From Gordionus sp. m RMFG-2023 (Eukaryota; Nematomorpha; Gordioida; Chordodea; Parachordodidae): DNA of 64,000 nucleotides. The DNA lies in contig NC_088775.1 of NCBI RefSeq assembly GCF_954871325.1, positions 65,077,561-65,141,560 on the forward strand. Reading direction: 5' to 3'. Of the stretch, positions 34,470 to 45,683 are shown in pieces. Below the pieces are notes generated by a model. The model did not search any database. It was not told where the DNA came from and was given only the letters and a program-made list of their open reading frames with translations. The translations under genes and the position numbers were made by a program. Position 1 is the first letter of the stretch, and each line of letters opens with the position of its first letter.

Positions 34470-35247
34470 TGATAATATTGCTAAAAATAAAATAGTAGAA
34501 AAAATAAAATGATATATAATTTACAAGATAAGTGTTAAAAGCTCGCCAACATGGGGGAGAATTATCTGTAGGCGACTAAAAAATTTCAACGCCATTCATA
34601 GCATTTCATGACGTACTTATTATGCAAAAGGGCATGTAAAATAGCAATAAAAAAGAACGCAGAAAGATGTAAAAAGCAAGCAAAATAACAATATACGAAT
34701 TAGGGAAGACCGGGATAGTGCTGTTAAATGGCTTAATTTTTAAAAACGGCTAACCCAATATTTTAGCAAAAAATATTATGCAAGTCTGAAGGCTTTGCTT
34801 ATAGTTGGTAGAAAGGTTTGGACATCTGTTAACAAAGTCTCGAGGTTTGCTCAATATTATTTTGGCTAAAATCTTAATTTAAAATTGGCGCAATAGAGCC
34901 GTTTAACAAAACTAGACCGTGGTTATGTGGCAGATGTATTGTGACAAAATTTATTTTTATTCTAATTATATCATTGGATAGTCTCATCATTAAACTACAA
35001 AATATAAAAGAGGCTTTCTATATTTTATACTATGAGCGCTATTTATAATAAGTAAAGATGTTATTTTTACTATTTTACTAATGACTCTGGGTAGGATGTC
35101 AAACCCTGGGGTAGGAGGGCAAATATGAAATTAACCAGCAAAACATTTATTTTTATTTTTTTCAAAATTAATCTTCACAATAAAAATGCACACATAAAAT
35201 AAATAATTCCTGACACAAATAGAATATGCCCATTCAAGAGACTAATT
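34470..35247. other. Spacer with a degenerate small element
   Basis: At 34705-34930 GGAAGACCGGGATAGTGCTG faces, inverted, GTTTAACAAAACTAGACCG, an imperfect terminal repeat of a small element related in style to the one at 51601. The rest is featureless. Confidence 0.4.
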
Positions 35248-35255
35248 GCTTTATA

Positions 35256-35777
35256 CAGCATCTACATGACAGGATTTTCACTGAATGCAAACCCCCTTAA
35301 AAACCTATGCCTAACCCCCTAAAAAATTTTGCCGCCTTGGCGTCAGTGTCTCTTTATTATTATTTTATTTATAATTACATTGATACTCTTTTCATAGAAT
35401 TTATAAGGATAACTTAAATTAATCTATCTCTACTACCAACTATCGATTATGAATATAAAGAATTTATTTTTTAGATAATAAATTCAATTATAACCTCTAT
35501 TATTCACAGTGAATTAATTATTATGGCATTATGAGCTTGCTGATTTGGGAAACAATGTGTATGATTGTTTGCAATATATAGATTTGGTCAATAATTGTAT
35601 TATAATAATTTTATAATAAAAGTATTAATTTTTACAGCAATAAATTGTGTCCTATTTCATCTCAAAATTTAATAGATAACCCCCCAAAACATTTATCCTA
35701 CCCCCATTAAAGCATCCTACCCCCTACCCCCTCAAAAAAATAAACTGTTCCTACCCCTCCCGCTCATGTAGATGCTG
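35256..35777. mobile_element. hAT-type miniature element with perfect 8-bp target duplication
   Basis: Starts CAGCATCTACATGA and ends TCATGTAGATGCTG, a perfect 14-bp terminal inverted repeat. GCTTTATA flanks it on both sides (35248-35255 and 35778-35785). Length 522 bp. The subterminal parts are rich in CCCCCTA on both ends. No coding capacity, so it must be moved by another copy's transposase. Confidence 0.93.
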
Positions 35778-35785
35778 GCTTTATA

Positions 35786-37599
35786 TCAAATCCTCTCACT
35801 TTTTATTGAGTGACAATATTACATCCCATAGAATTTTACCACTCCCTTTCTTCTCCCAAATAGAATAATCTTTAACCCCCTCCCTTCACCCTTCCCCTTA
35901 AAGAAAGAATATTTTTTATCTACCCCCCCCCCCCCCCCCCCCCCCCCCCTTCCCCACATAGAGTATCAGTGCCTGCTATTATGAGTAGATAGTTAGCTGG
36001 CAATAAACTTATGGCAATAAACTTACTAGTTGCTCCTAGATTTTTATCAGAGGTTTGGATATCGCTAGGAACAAGGTTATCCAAAATGGTTTCATTTCAA
36101 GAACAATCATTACAAATTCGGTAAAAATAATAAGGTTTGGTGGGTTGATTTCAGAGATAGAAATCCTACTTAAAATATTTATAGATTCTCTATTTTACAA
36201 TAGTTTAAAAGACGCTAGCAATTATTCTAAAAAAGCTATAGACCTCTAAATTCAGGACCAATTTATATGATAGCTTATATGAAAAACATATTATCTAAAT
36301 TTCATATAATTCAAAAGGGTAGTTTTGCCTCAAACAAAATATCGAATAGGGCTAAAATATTGTTTTGGTCCATACCTTGTGAATGCGGAGCTATTACTAC
36401 TAAATGAGATGTGGTAGTAAATATTGTAGAAATCTTTTGTCCAAATTTAACAATTAGTCCTACTAATGAAAAGTTATAAACGCTTATTTTTTTACCCCTC
36501 CTATCGTATAGCCTTAGTCTTCCTCATATAAAATATGTGAATGCAAAATAAATCCCACAAATGTAAAAAGCACGTGTATATCGTAGAGCATGGAAAATGA
36601 CAAAAGCAATACAAATATTAATTGTATAAAATTTTTTTAAACAAAATATGCCCCTGCATTTTTTCAATAAAATCAATCCGATACCTTTAATAGGTGTAAA
36701 TATTGACGGGTTTTCATTTTACCAAATTTTACAAAATTTACCAAGGCTAGATTAAATTACAACTCTTTTCCTGTATATTTAACGATTTTTTAACATGGAT
36801 TAAACATATATTTCTTATTAAAAAACCACATCTATTTACAAATTCTTTTTTAAATTAAGATCATGACTATTAATTCGAAATGTATTTTCCATTGCAGACT
36901 TTATGTCATGAATAAGATCATTTACACCCTCTTGAGTTTTGCTGGTTGTCATGATAGGTGGTAGACATATCATAGTTATTTTTCCTTATAAAACATAATA
37001 GCAATTTAATTAAATTAATTAGTATCCTATTTAAAGTTAATTAGTAATTCTCTTGTGACCATGAATACAGAGTAAAAAAGTCGCATTAATTATAAGAACC
37101 AAAATTAACTTAAAAAGCCTATAAAAAATAGTTACTAAATAGTTTAACTCTATTTTTACAGATCGAAATAGAAAAAAACAAATTTTCAAAATATTATTTA
37201 ATTTTGGTATAAAATACGTTTTTACAATATATTTGAAGGATTTATATATTGGCTATTAATTAGTATTTACCCTTTTCAAATCGTTTTGCTTCTTTGCTAT
37301 AAAATGGCCGATATGAAGAAATCACAACTGGACATATAGGAACCTTTTTAAAAATTAAAAAAATAAAAGATTCTTATTGTATTAAGTCAATTGTTGTTCA
37401 ATCAAAATAAGTGAATTGAGTTATAATCGATTTTATTAATAATTTTCCAAATATAAGAGAATTATTAAACAAGAAAAAAAAAAGAAATTCAAAATTGTTT
37501 CGCATATAATTTTCGCGTATTTATACATTAATTTCGATTTTCTAATTTGAATAAAATATAGCTATAAATAATAATAATAAACATAATAATCATATACAT
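35786..37599. other. AT-rich spacer with a long poly-C run
   Basis: A run of about 28 C at 35922-35949, preceded by CCCCTCCCTTCACCCTTCCCC. The 64-codon open frame at 36055 has no recognisable motif. The rest is featureless. Confidence 0.5.
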
Positions 37600-38194
37600 A
37601 TCTATTATAGCTAACATAGTCTATTTAACTATATTTTTACTGAACAAACTTAAATTTTAATATAATAACAAAACTATGATTATTTTCCTCTTGTAACTTA
37701 TATGTTGTTGGCATTATCTTATTTAATTAAAGTCATAAAAAAATCATCCACCTCAAATAAAATTATTTGAATAAAATAATTTTCATACCTATAAATTAAT
37801 AAAATAAAATAAATGCAAACAATTTGCAGCCATCGAAATTATTTAACCAAATTAATAACCCACAATTTGCATCCTTGTATGCAACACCCCTACTCTTAAA
37901 TCCCTAATCATAGTAAGCTGTATTCGTCCCTGGTTGATTCATCAACTTAGGCACATTGTTTTGAACTGTCATTAAAGTTTCGTCATTCGTGCCATTATAT
38001 GATAGGGACAGAATCGTATTAGGTGATCTCCTTCACAGGCCCATCATTGTCTTGGTCATGGTTAGAAATATTATACCCATCTGGCATTACTATTCATTCT
38101 TGTAGGTTCTATTGGACTGCTTTTCATATCGTTTATCATTCATTAACCATATGCTTTGTCCCGGGCTAAATTTAGCTAATTTCTGGATACTATC

Positions 38195-38418
38195 TTTTAT
38201 AACTTGAAGAAACCTCATAATAAATGGGCAATGGTAACTTTTTATTCTCAATTCTTGTATATACTATATATATATATATACAATATTATTATTCTATAAT
38301 TATTCAATTTAACTGAACTTGTATAATATTAAATATAAATATGCTATATTATTGTATAACAAATATATTATTCAAATAACGTTGAATATTATAACTTTAA
38401 AATATATGAAATATAACA
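38195..38418 (-). repeat. 3' LTR of the gypsy element
   Basis: Matches 41576-41831 from TTTTATAACTTGAA to GAAATATAACA. Differs mainly by a shorter AT dinucleotide run (38268-38280). Confidence 0.85.
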
Positions 38419-38559
38419 TATCATATTTCCCACCAAGTTCAAGTTGGTCTATTATTCATTTTGTGTGCTTTTCTCTCGTTGATCGGTTTTGAATTCTTTC
38501 TTGACTTGGTTTAATTGTTTCTACTATTTTATCTTCTCCTAACTTTATATTGTCATCTA

Positions 38560-40260
38560 TTATTATTGATTCGAGTTCAACTAGTTCTTCCCTTGTTCTT
38601 AGTTGGTCTGCGTGTTGTACTATTTTTTATTTCTTCTACATTATAAGAGAATTTAATTTCTTGATTTATTATCTTTCCTTCATGCCATCCTTTTTCATTT
38701 GGGGTTTTTATCCAAATAAATTGTTTTCTTCAAAATATCGTATTTTGTCTAAGTGGTTAGGTTTCACTAAAGAGGTTTCTAATTTTCCAATAATAGAAGG
38801 TTTAACCCAGTCCAATAATATATTTAGTATCCTTCCCATAAATAGTTTTGCTGTTATTTGTCCCGTTGATGAGTGTTCTGAATTTATATACGTAAATAGC
38901 ACTTCATTTAAGCAATTCCCCTCATTATTTGTTTATTCTATATATATCGATTTTTGATAGTCTGAATACATCTTACTACTAAATCATTACTTCTCAACTT
39001 CTCAGATAATACGGTGTAGTTTTTATATATTGTATATTCTTGTTTTTACACTATCAAATTTATTTGAAATAAATTATGGCCCATTGTCGATTACAATTTA
39101 ACGTGGAATACCATATCGAGTAACCAATTTTTCTATCTATTTATTAAATTCTTACTTGTTGAATCTTTGATTCTATCGATCTTTATCCATTTTGAGTATG
39201 CATCGATTACCAGCCAATAAAATCCGTCCAGTGGTCCGGCAAAATCTAAATGTACCCTTTCTAGGGTTGCGATGGCGGATTCCACGGGTTTACGGTGAAA
39301 CCTGGTATATCTGCGTTGTTTCAGCTGTTAACTAATTTTCAACATCTTTATCTAATTGTTCCCACCATATATAATGTCTCGTAATGGATTTCATTGATGT
39401 AATCCCCGGATGTCCAGTATGCATATAAGTAAAACTCTTTTTTGAAGTGAGTACGGAATGATCAATCTACCATTCCTAAATCAAATACCGTCGTCATTTT
39501 CTATTTCATCTATTCTTGTTCTAAAAGATAGTAATTTTGGTGCTTGATTTTGTATATTTTGTACCATTTATTAATATTTTTACTCTTCTTAAGATTGGAT
39601 CTTTTGCGGTTTCTTCTCTAAGTTAATTCTAGATAGAGTTAATGTGTTATAAGTAAGATTTTTTATATAAATCATTGTTATATTTTTGTTTGTTATTCTA
39701 TCATAATTTTTATCTATTGGATTTCGCCATAAATCATCTGCAATTATATTATTAGTGCCTTGTACATAATATCGTCTTTACAGTCAGCCAGTAAATCGTC
39801 CATATATTGTTTAAATATTATTGGTGCTGTAGCTATACCAAAAGGTAATCGTAAATAGTGATAGTATCCATTTGATGTTACCATAATTAATAATTCTTGC
39901 GATTCTTCGTCAATACTCATTTGTAGATGCGCGACTTATCTAATGTTGTATTCTTATTTTCTAGCAATCTTTGCGATTAATTCTTCAAACGTTGGAAGAA
40001 TGTGATAGTCTTTTAGTAAAAAATTATTCAATGTTACTTTCCACATAATGTAGTTCACCTGAAGTTTTACGTACCATTACCATTGGAGTACTCTAGGTTA
40101 CTCTTGTTGTTGAAGGATCTATTTTCTTTATGTTATTTTCTTCCAAACGTTTCAATTCATTTTCAATTTCTACTTTTAAAGGCAACTATACTCTTCTAGC
40201 TGGTAGTGCAATTGGTTTTGTATTTTCTTCCAATTGTAGTTTTACTGGTTTGACATTTTT
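38560..40260 (-). pseudogene. gypsy pol: reverse transcriptase and integrase remnants
   Basis: Minus strand. The reverse transcriptase N-terminal part lies at about 39780-40260 (LKVEIENELKRLEENN, RLPFGIATAP, MDDLL). Directly after it, at about 39715-39772, comes YVQGTNNIIADDLW, the end of RNase H. The YxDD active-site block and most of RNase H are therefore deleted. Integrase follows at about 38560-39480: GHPGIT, IWWEQLD, HLDFAGPLDGFYWLVIDAYS (first Asp), IDNGP (second Asp), SNDLVVRCIQTIKN where the family's catalytic Glu is Val, and the C-terminal HSSTGQITAKLFMGR. There are several stops and shifts. This copy cannot replicate by itself. Confidence 0.8.
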
Positions 40261-40318
40261 TATTAATCCTATTTATTATCAAACACCGTAGCGAATTCTA
40301 TATATAGTTTGTCAATAT

Positions 40319-41330
40319 TCACTTATCATTATTATTATATTTATTGTTGATCATATTGATTTTTACATTTGTTGGTAACGATAGATCAAATTCTATAGTC
40401 CATGGAAATCCAAATAGTGTTGCATCATTAGATTTTGTAACAAATAACGGAAGCCATTTTATTTTATCATCTAATTGCACTTTTACATAAGCTTCGCCCA
40501 TAATTTTTATACTATTATTTCCATATGTAGTTAGAGCTCTAGCCATTATAAGTTTTGAGCTCCCAATTTTATTCCATATTGTTGCATTAATGATGATTAC
40601 TGCTGAACCTGTGTCATACTCCATTTTAATCGTGGTTGTTTAATTAATACGATAATTTTTGGGTGTTATCCATATTTGTAGACTTTTTTTTATTAAGACT
40701 ATTGTAATTTGCACCGTAAACTTTTCCTCCATTTTCACAAGCCAATGGTTCATGGACAATTCCGAATAGCATGAAAAAATTTCTTGTATTATTATTCGTA
40801 AGGTAGTTATTATAACCTTGAACTGGTTTTCTTTTAACTTATGTTTTATTATCATTTTGATATTGCCGATTATCATTATCATTATAATGACGATTATTAT
40901 TATCATTATACTGCAGATTATTATTATAATTTCTATTTAATCGTTTATTATTATCATTTTGTTTACTAGTTTTGATTTTATAAACCATTTTAGTATTATT
41001 TATTTTTAAGTCAGCCCGTTTCATTGCTATAGCCGTTTCTATAACCTGTTGCTCTTCACCTCTAGTATCTGAGCGTTTTAATCGTAGTTCTTTATCTAGT
41101 TACGACATCTTCAATCCAGCAATTAATTGATTATGAATTCGAAGTTCTACTATATTATCTTCAAATTCTTCTCTACGGGCTAGTTCCTTTATATTTTTTA
41201 ATAACTCATTACTGATTCTGTTGGTACCCAACTCAATCTTATAAAATCAATTCTTGATGCCAAGACAGTCTTTCGTCTTTAAAAAGTTTTACAATTTCAT
41301 ATAAATCTGCCCATACCAAATCATCAATTT
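40319..41330 (-). pseudogene. gypsy gag end and retropepsin-like protease
   Basis: Minus strand. At 41020-41250 a gag C-terminal stretch includes FEDNIVELRIHNQLIAGLK. At 40840-41024 is an Asn/Arg/Tyr-rich nucleocapsid-like part. At 40319-40624 is an aspartyl protease frame with MEYDTGSAV (active-site Asp-Thr-Gly present), SYG-like TTYGN and TLFGFPWTIEFDL. The protease frame is intact, but gag is interrupted. Confidence 0.8.
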
Positions 41331-41575
41331 TCCTTGGAAATAGTAAATTTTAATATCTTATTATATTTATTCCTCCATATGCTATGTCAAAGTGCGACTG
41401 TTTGAGGAATATTCTTTACATTTAAAATATATTTAATATAATCCAAATAATCATCCAAAGAAGTTCTCTTTACGAAATTCGTTTAATGTAATTTTTGTAT
41501 CACCCATATTTTTATTTTTAAATTTCTATACAATTCTATTTAATATTCTTTTCTTTTTTTTTATCTCGTCGTCAA

Positions 41576-41636
41576 TTTTATAACTTGAATAAACTTTATA
41601 ATATAGGGTCAATGGTACCTTTTTATTCTCAATTCT

Positions 41637-41681
<45 letters not shown>

Positions 41682-41831
41682 TATATATACTATTCTATAA
41701 TTATTCAATTTAACTGACCTTTTATAAAATATTAAATATAAATACACTATATTATTGTATAAGAAAAACAAATATATTATTCAAATAACGTTGAATATTA
41801 TATAACCTTTTAAAATATATGAAATATAACA
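41576..41831 (-). repeat. 5' LTR of the gypsy element
   Basis: Direct repeat of 38195-38418, with a longer (AT)n tract at 41639-41680. The bases just inside (TTGACGACGAG on the coding strand) do not begin with TGG, so no standard primer-binding site is seen. Confidence 0.8.
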
Positions 41832-42109
41832 GTATCGACCATCAATGTCTCTGATCTCAATCCGTACGATATAAGTGCTGCCCACTCTTGCATATGCCTT
41901 CTAAAAATATAATTGATATTTGTATATAATTTTTTCTCATTTTATTCCTCACTGACCTATATGCGTAGTCTTCGTTTTTTAATAAAAACCATTTCGCCTT
42001 CAATAATCCCGATTTCGTTTTTCAATAAAAACTATTTCTTCTCAATTATCCCCATTTCGTTTTTTAATTCTCTGTCTTATCCGTTTCACATGTCTCGCCA
42101 TGTACCTGT

Positions 42110-42430
42110 TTGTCCTTCAATTTCTACCTAGACTTTAATTTTTCCTATATTTTCCTTTACTACATCCTTCCCCCATTTAATTGGTCCATCAAACAACAAT
42201 ATCCAAACCAGACTTCTTATTGGAAATTTTTTAACATTTATGAATTCTTTCGGTGTTACACTTTCTTTATCCAATTCAGTTCTTGTCTTCCTTTTTAAAA
42301 ATATATCTGCTGGAGTTGCTTTGGATGTCTCTGTGATATTGTGAGCTAACATTGAAAACCACCACTTTCCTTCTTCATATTTTTCTTTCTTTAACCAACT
42401 TTTACTATAGCTAACATGCGCCCAGCTTGC
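42110..42430 (-). pseudogene. Integrase C-terminal remnant, second gypsy copy
   Basis: Minus frame with TPADIFLKRKTRTELD and VWILLFDGPIKWGKDVV, matching the end of gypsy integrase (TP.E.F..R..RT.LD, then kW..G.V). It spans the unpaired centre and the innermost part of the left arm of the large inverted repeat. Confidence 0.7.
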
Positions 42431-42433
42431 TCA

Positions 42434-42600
42434 TTGGATCTTGTTGTTTGATGGCTCAATTAAATGGGAAAGGTTAAGTAAAGAAAAATATATGAAAAGT
42501 GGCAGAAATAGAACAAAATGGCACATGGCCGAGACATTTGAAACAGATAAGACGAATAGAGATTAATTCAACTAAATAGATTAATAGAGTAATACCATAA
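42434..42600 (+). pseudogene. Integrase C-terminal tail in opposite orientation
   Basis: The plus frame LFDGSIKWERLSKEKYMKS, then KWHMAETFE, is the mirror copy of the sequence at 42110-42206. It shows that the inverted repeat consists of gypsy 3' ends. It ends at a stop near 42560. Confidence 0.6.
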
Positions 42601-43460
42601 GTTAAAAAAATTTAAAGGGAATAAAAAGATGGGAAAACGTAATGATTTTTATTGAAAAACAAAATGGGGATAATCGAAGAAATAGTTTTTATTGGAAAAC
42701 GAAAGGGGATCATTGAAGACTTAATGGTTTTTATTGAAAACGGAGACTGCGCATATAAGTCAGAGAAGGGATAGAATTATATATAAATATTAATTATATT
42801 TTAAAATGGCATCATATACAAGAATGGGCAATTACATCATATGGATAGAGATCTGAGCCATCGATGGGTCGATAATATCCAGAATTTGGTTAAATTTAGC
42901 CCGGAACGTAGCCATACTTTTATACGGTACAATCGATGTGAGGAGCAGCCTATTAGAACCTACAAGAATGAATAGGAATGCCAAAGGGTTACCATATTTT
43001 CAACCACTATCAAAACAATCCTGGGCCTGTGAGGGAGATCAATGTGATTTTGTCCCGATCAATGGCACGAGAAAGAAAACTTTAATGACAGTTCAAAACG
43101 AAGTGCCTAAGTTGATGATCAATCAGAAACGATTACAGCTCCCTATAATTAGATGGGTAAGAGAAGGGGTGTATGCAAATTGTGGGTAATTAATTTGTTT
43201 AAATAATTTCTATGGATTCAAATTGTTTGTATTTTATTTTTATTATTTAATTAATTTAGAGGTATGCAAATTATTTTAATTTTATTCAAATAATTTTTCC
43301 GAGGCGGATGATTTTTTTATGATTTTTATTAAATAAGTTAATGCCAAAACTTCTTAAAAGAGGAAAATAGTTATAGTTTTATTATTATATTAAAATTTAA
43401 TTAAGTGCGATCAGTAAAAATATAATTTAAACAATGTTGGCTATCTGATATTTTGGAATA

Positions 43461-45291
43461 AATAGATTTTTTTTTGTACTTCCTTAATAAAAAATATTGT
43501 GTTATTTATTAATATTTTTATTATTACTAGTTGTAAAAGAAAAGAAAAGATAAAAAATTGTTTATAAGATTTTAAAAAATTAGTTATATTATTAATCAAT
43601 TTATTTTTAATAGATATAAAAAATCGAAAAAAAACAAAATAATTTATTATTATTCTTTGGAAGTATTTTTTTAGGATTGTTTTGGGTATCGGAAAGAAAC
43701 ACAATAAAAGGGTGAAAGGAAAATACAAAGGAATTAATCCTTGCGAAGCTTAGTCCTAACCCTAAGAGGAACTTATATACGAATAAAATAAGCTATAATA
43801 GATATAATGAATAAATATGTTTATCATTAACTTATTTAAATAGTCATAAAAATAGCATTCGCCTCAAACTAAATTATGAATAATTTTGCATACCTCTAAA
43901 TTATTTAAATAAAATAAATGCAAACAGTTTACACCCATAGAAATTATTTAAACAAATTAATATCCCAAATTTGCATCCTTGCATGCAACACTTGTTATCA
44001 TCGTATTATTTTATTTTAAATTTAACAGAAACCATAAGACGTCAAAATTGTGATCATAATAGTCCGGATTTGCAATTTAAAGCCTTGCCCGGGATTTTTT
44101 CAAATTTTTTTTTGGCCAAGCCCGGATTTTAATTTTTGGATTTTTTTTGGCCCGGTCCAAATTTGTTAAAATTTTCTTAATTTGAATAATTTTTGCTGTA
44201 CTTTTCATATTGACGGGAATGAATAAGCAGTAAATGAAGATTAAACGTTTCATACATGATCCAACTCAACTATTTAATGGCTATAATTAAAAAATGTTTT
44301 TATAAATCGACCCGGTCCTGCCCAGTTTTTTTAATTTCAAATTTTTTTAGGCCTAGCCTAGATTTATAAAATCATACCATTTTTATAAGTCTTACTTTTT
44401 TTTTTTAAAGTTACATTTAAATTTATACTATCTTATAGTCTAAAAATATATTAATATCAAATAAATGAGAGTACTTCATCTTAAAGTTATTTTCAATTTA
44501 AATAGTAAAAAAAATTAAACTTTGCCCTAAATAAATGCTGTTGTTTTATGAAGTTCGTAATTGTCAATTCTTTCTATTCACGAATTAGGATGTTAATAAT
44601 TCTAATCACTTTTTTTATACCAATTTTCTAATTATTTGACGTGTTTAATGTTAAAGTAAGAAGGATGATCGTTTTTTATATCTGTATATACATCAGTCAG
44701 TATTAGGAAACGTTACTTATGAAAGCAGCATGCTATTGCTATTTTTCAAAAAATAGTGTATTAAGAGCTACAATTTTCAAAATTTAGCTTCGCTACTTTT
44801 TATGCTACTGTATAAAATATAATGCTATTTTATTTTATATAACCATTGGCTACCCATTTTCTCAATTGTAATCCTCGTTTCAGAAAGTCTTAATATTATA
44901 GATTATCTAAACTAGATTGCATTTAAAAAAACATATTTTAAATTTGTAAAAGTTTAACTCTCACATTTTATTAAAATTTTTATAAAGATTTTTTACTTTT
45001 TATAAAGATTTCTCCCTTTTTCTCGTTTATTAAAAATTTTTTTAATTTTCTCTCCTTCGTAATGAAATATTTCGTTTTTTTAAAATAATTTTTGGGTAAA
45101 CCAATCAATATGTATGTAAAAAAGAGGCAAGCAAGTTTAAGCATTTTTTTCTCTTCAAATTTACAAATCAAGAATTTTTTTGATAATTTTTATTGAGTTA
45201 GCAATATTTCCTAAGAATTTTTTAAAAAAATCTTACAAGTATCAGTATTCAAGAGGGAATTCATTTTGGTGATCTAATTACATTTATTAAT
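43461..45291. other. AT-rich region with a third partial copy of the arm repeat
   Basis: 43780-43990 repeats, in the left-arm orientation, the segment from CATTAACTTATTTAA to TTTGCATCC-TGCATGCAACAC, ending abruptly at GCAACAC. 44080-44170 and 44310-44360 carry CCCGG/GGCC words of the dispersed GC-rich family. Minus-strand frames at 43441-43728 and 44980-45171 are Lys/Phe/Ile-rich and unconvincing. Confidence 0.5.
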
Positions 45292-45683
45292 TAGGGAAAA
45301 TGTGCCATGAATGGCCATGTTTTTGCTTTTTTAAAATAAGGTATTAAGATTTGGGTTCAACCAAACAAATTTTATATCAATGTGTAGCCTAATTATTAAT
45401 CTTTAAAATAAAATTTGAATCAAAGCTATATCTATAGTTTATGAGCTAGATGAGGTTATGTGAAAGGTATTTTTCTGGCCGGTCAATTTGTGTTTATATT
45501 TAAGAATTTTATTATAAATATGCATTATGAAAAGACCTATGCTAATATTTCTACATTTTTTAGTTATATAAAAAATTAATTATACACTAATTTAATTAGT
45601 ATTAATATCTCAATTTATCATCATCTATTTAATGATAATATTATAAATTAATATCTTAATTATCTTTTTGCTAAACATTCTTA

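Larger units (their letters stand above)
38195..41831 (-). mobile_element. Ty3/gypsy LTR retrotransposon, internally deleted
   Basis: Two direct long terminal repeats (38195-38418 and 41576-41831) enclose gag, protease, reverse transcriptase and integrase remnants on the minus strand, in Ty3/gypsy order. TATC lies left of the element (38191-38194) and right of it (41833-41836), and the flanking arm sequence continues across (GGATACTATC, then TATCGACC), which fixes the insertion point. The LTR starts TGTTATATTTC when read on the coding strand. A purine-rich run (GGTGGGAAATATGATA) precedes the downstream LTR. At 3.6 kb it is shorter than usual for the family, because the centre of pol is missing. 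Confidence 0.85.
37600..43460. repeat. Large inverted repeat with arms of about 1 kb
   Basis: The left arm (about 37600-38194, resuming at 41833-42206) is the reverse complement, with many changes, of the right arm (42434-43460). Shared words include AAAAAAATCATCC(A/G)CCTC, AATTTGCAT, TTCTGGATA(C/T)TATC, AAATTTAGC(C)CGG and CCATCAAACAACAA. A 227-bp unpaired centre separates the arms. The 3.6-kb gypsy element 38195-41831 sits inside the left arm. The arms carry integrase C-terminal codons pointing outward (minus on the left, plus on the right), so they look like two gypsy 3' ends joined head to head. Confidence 0.8.
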
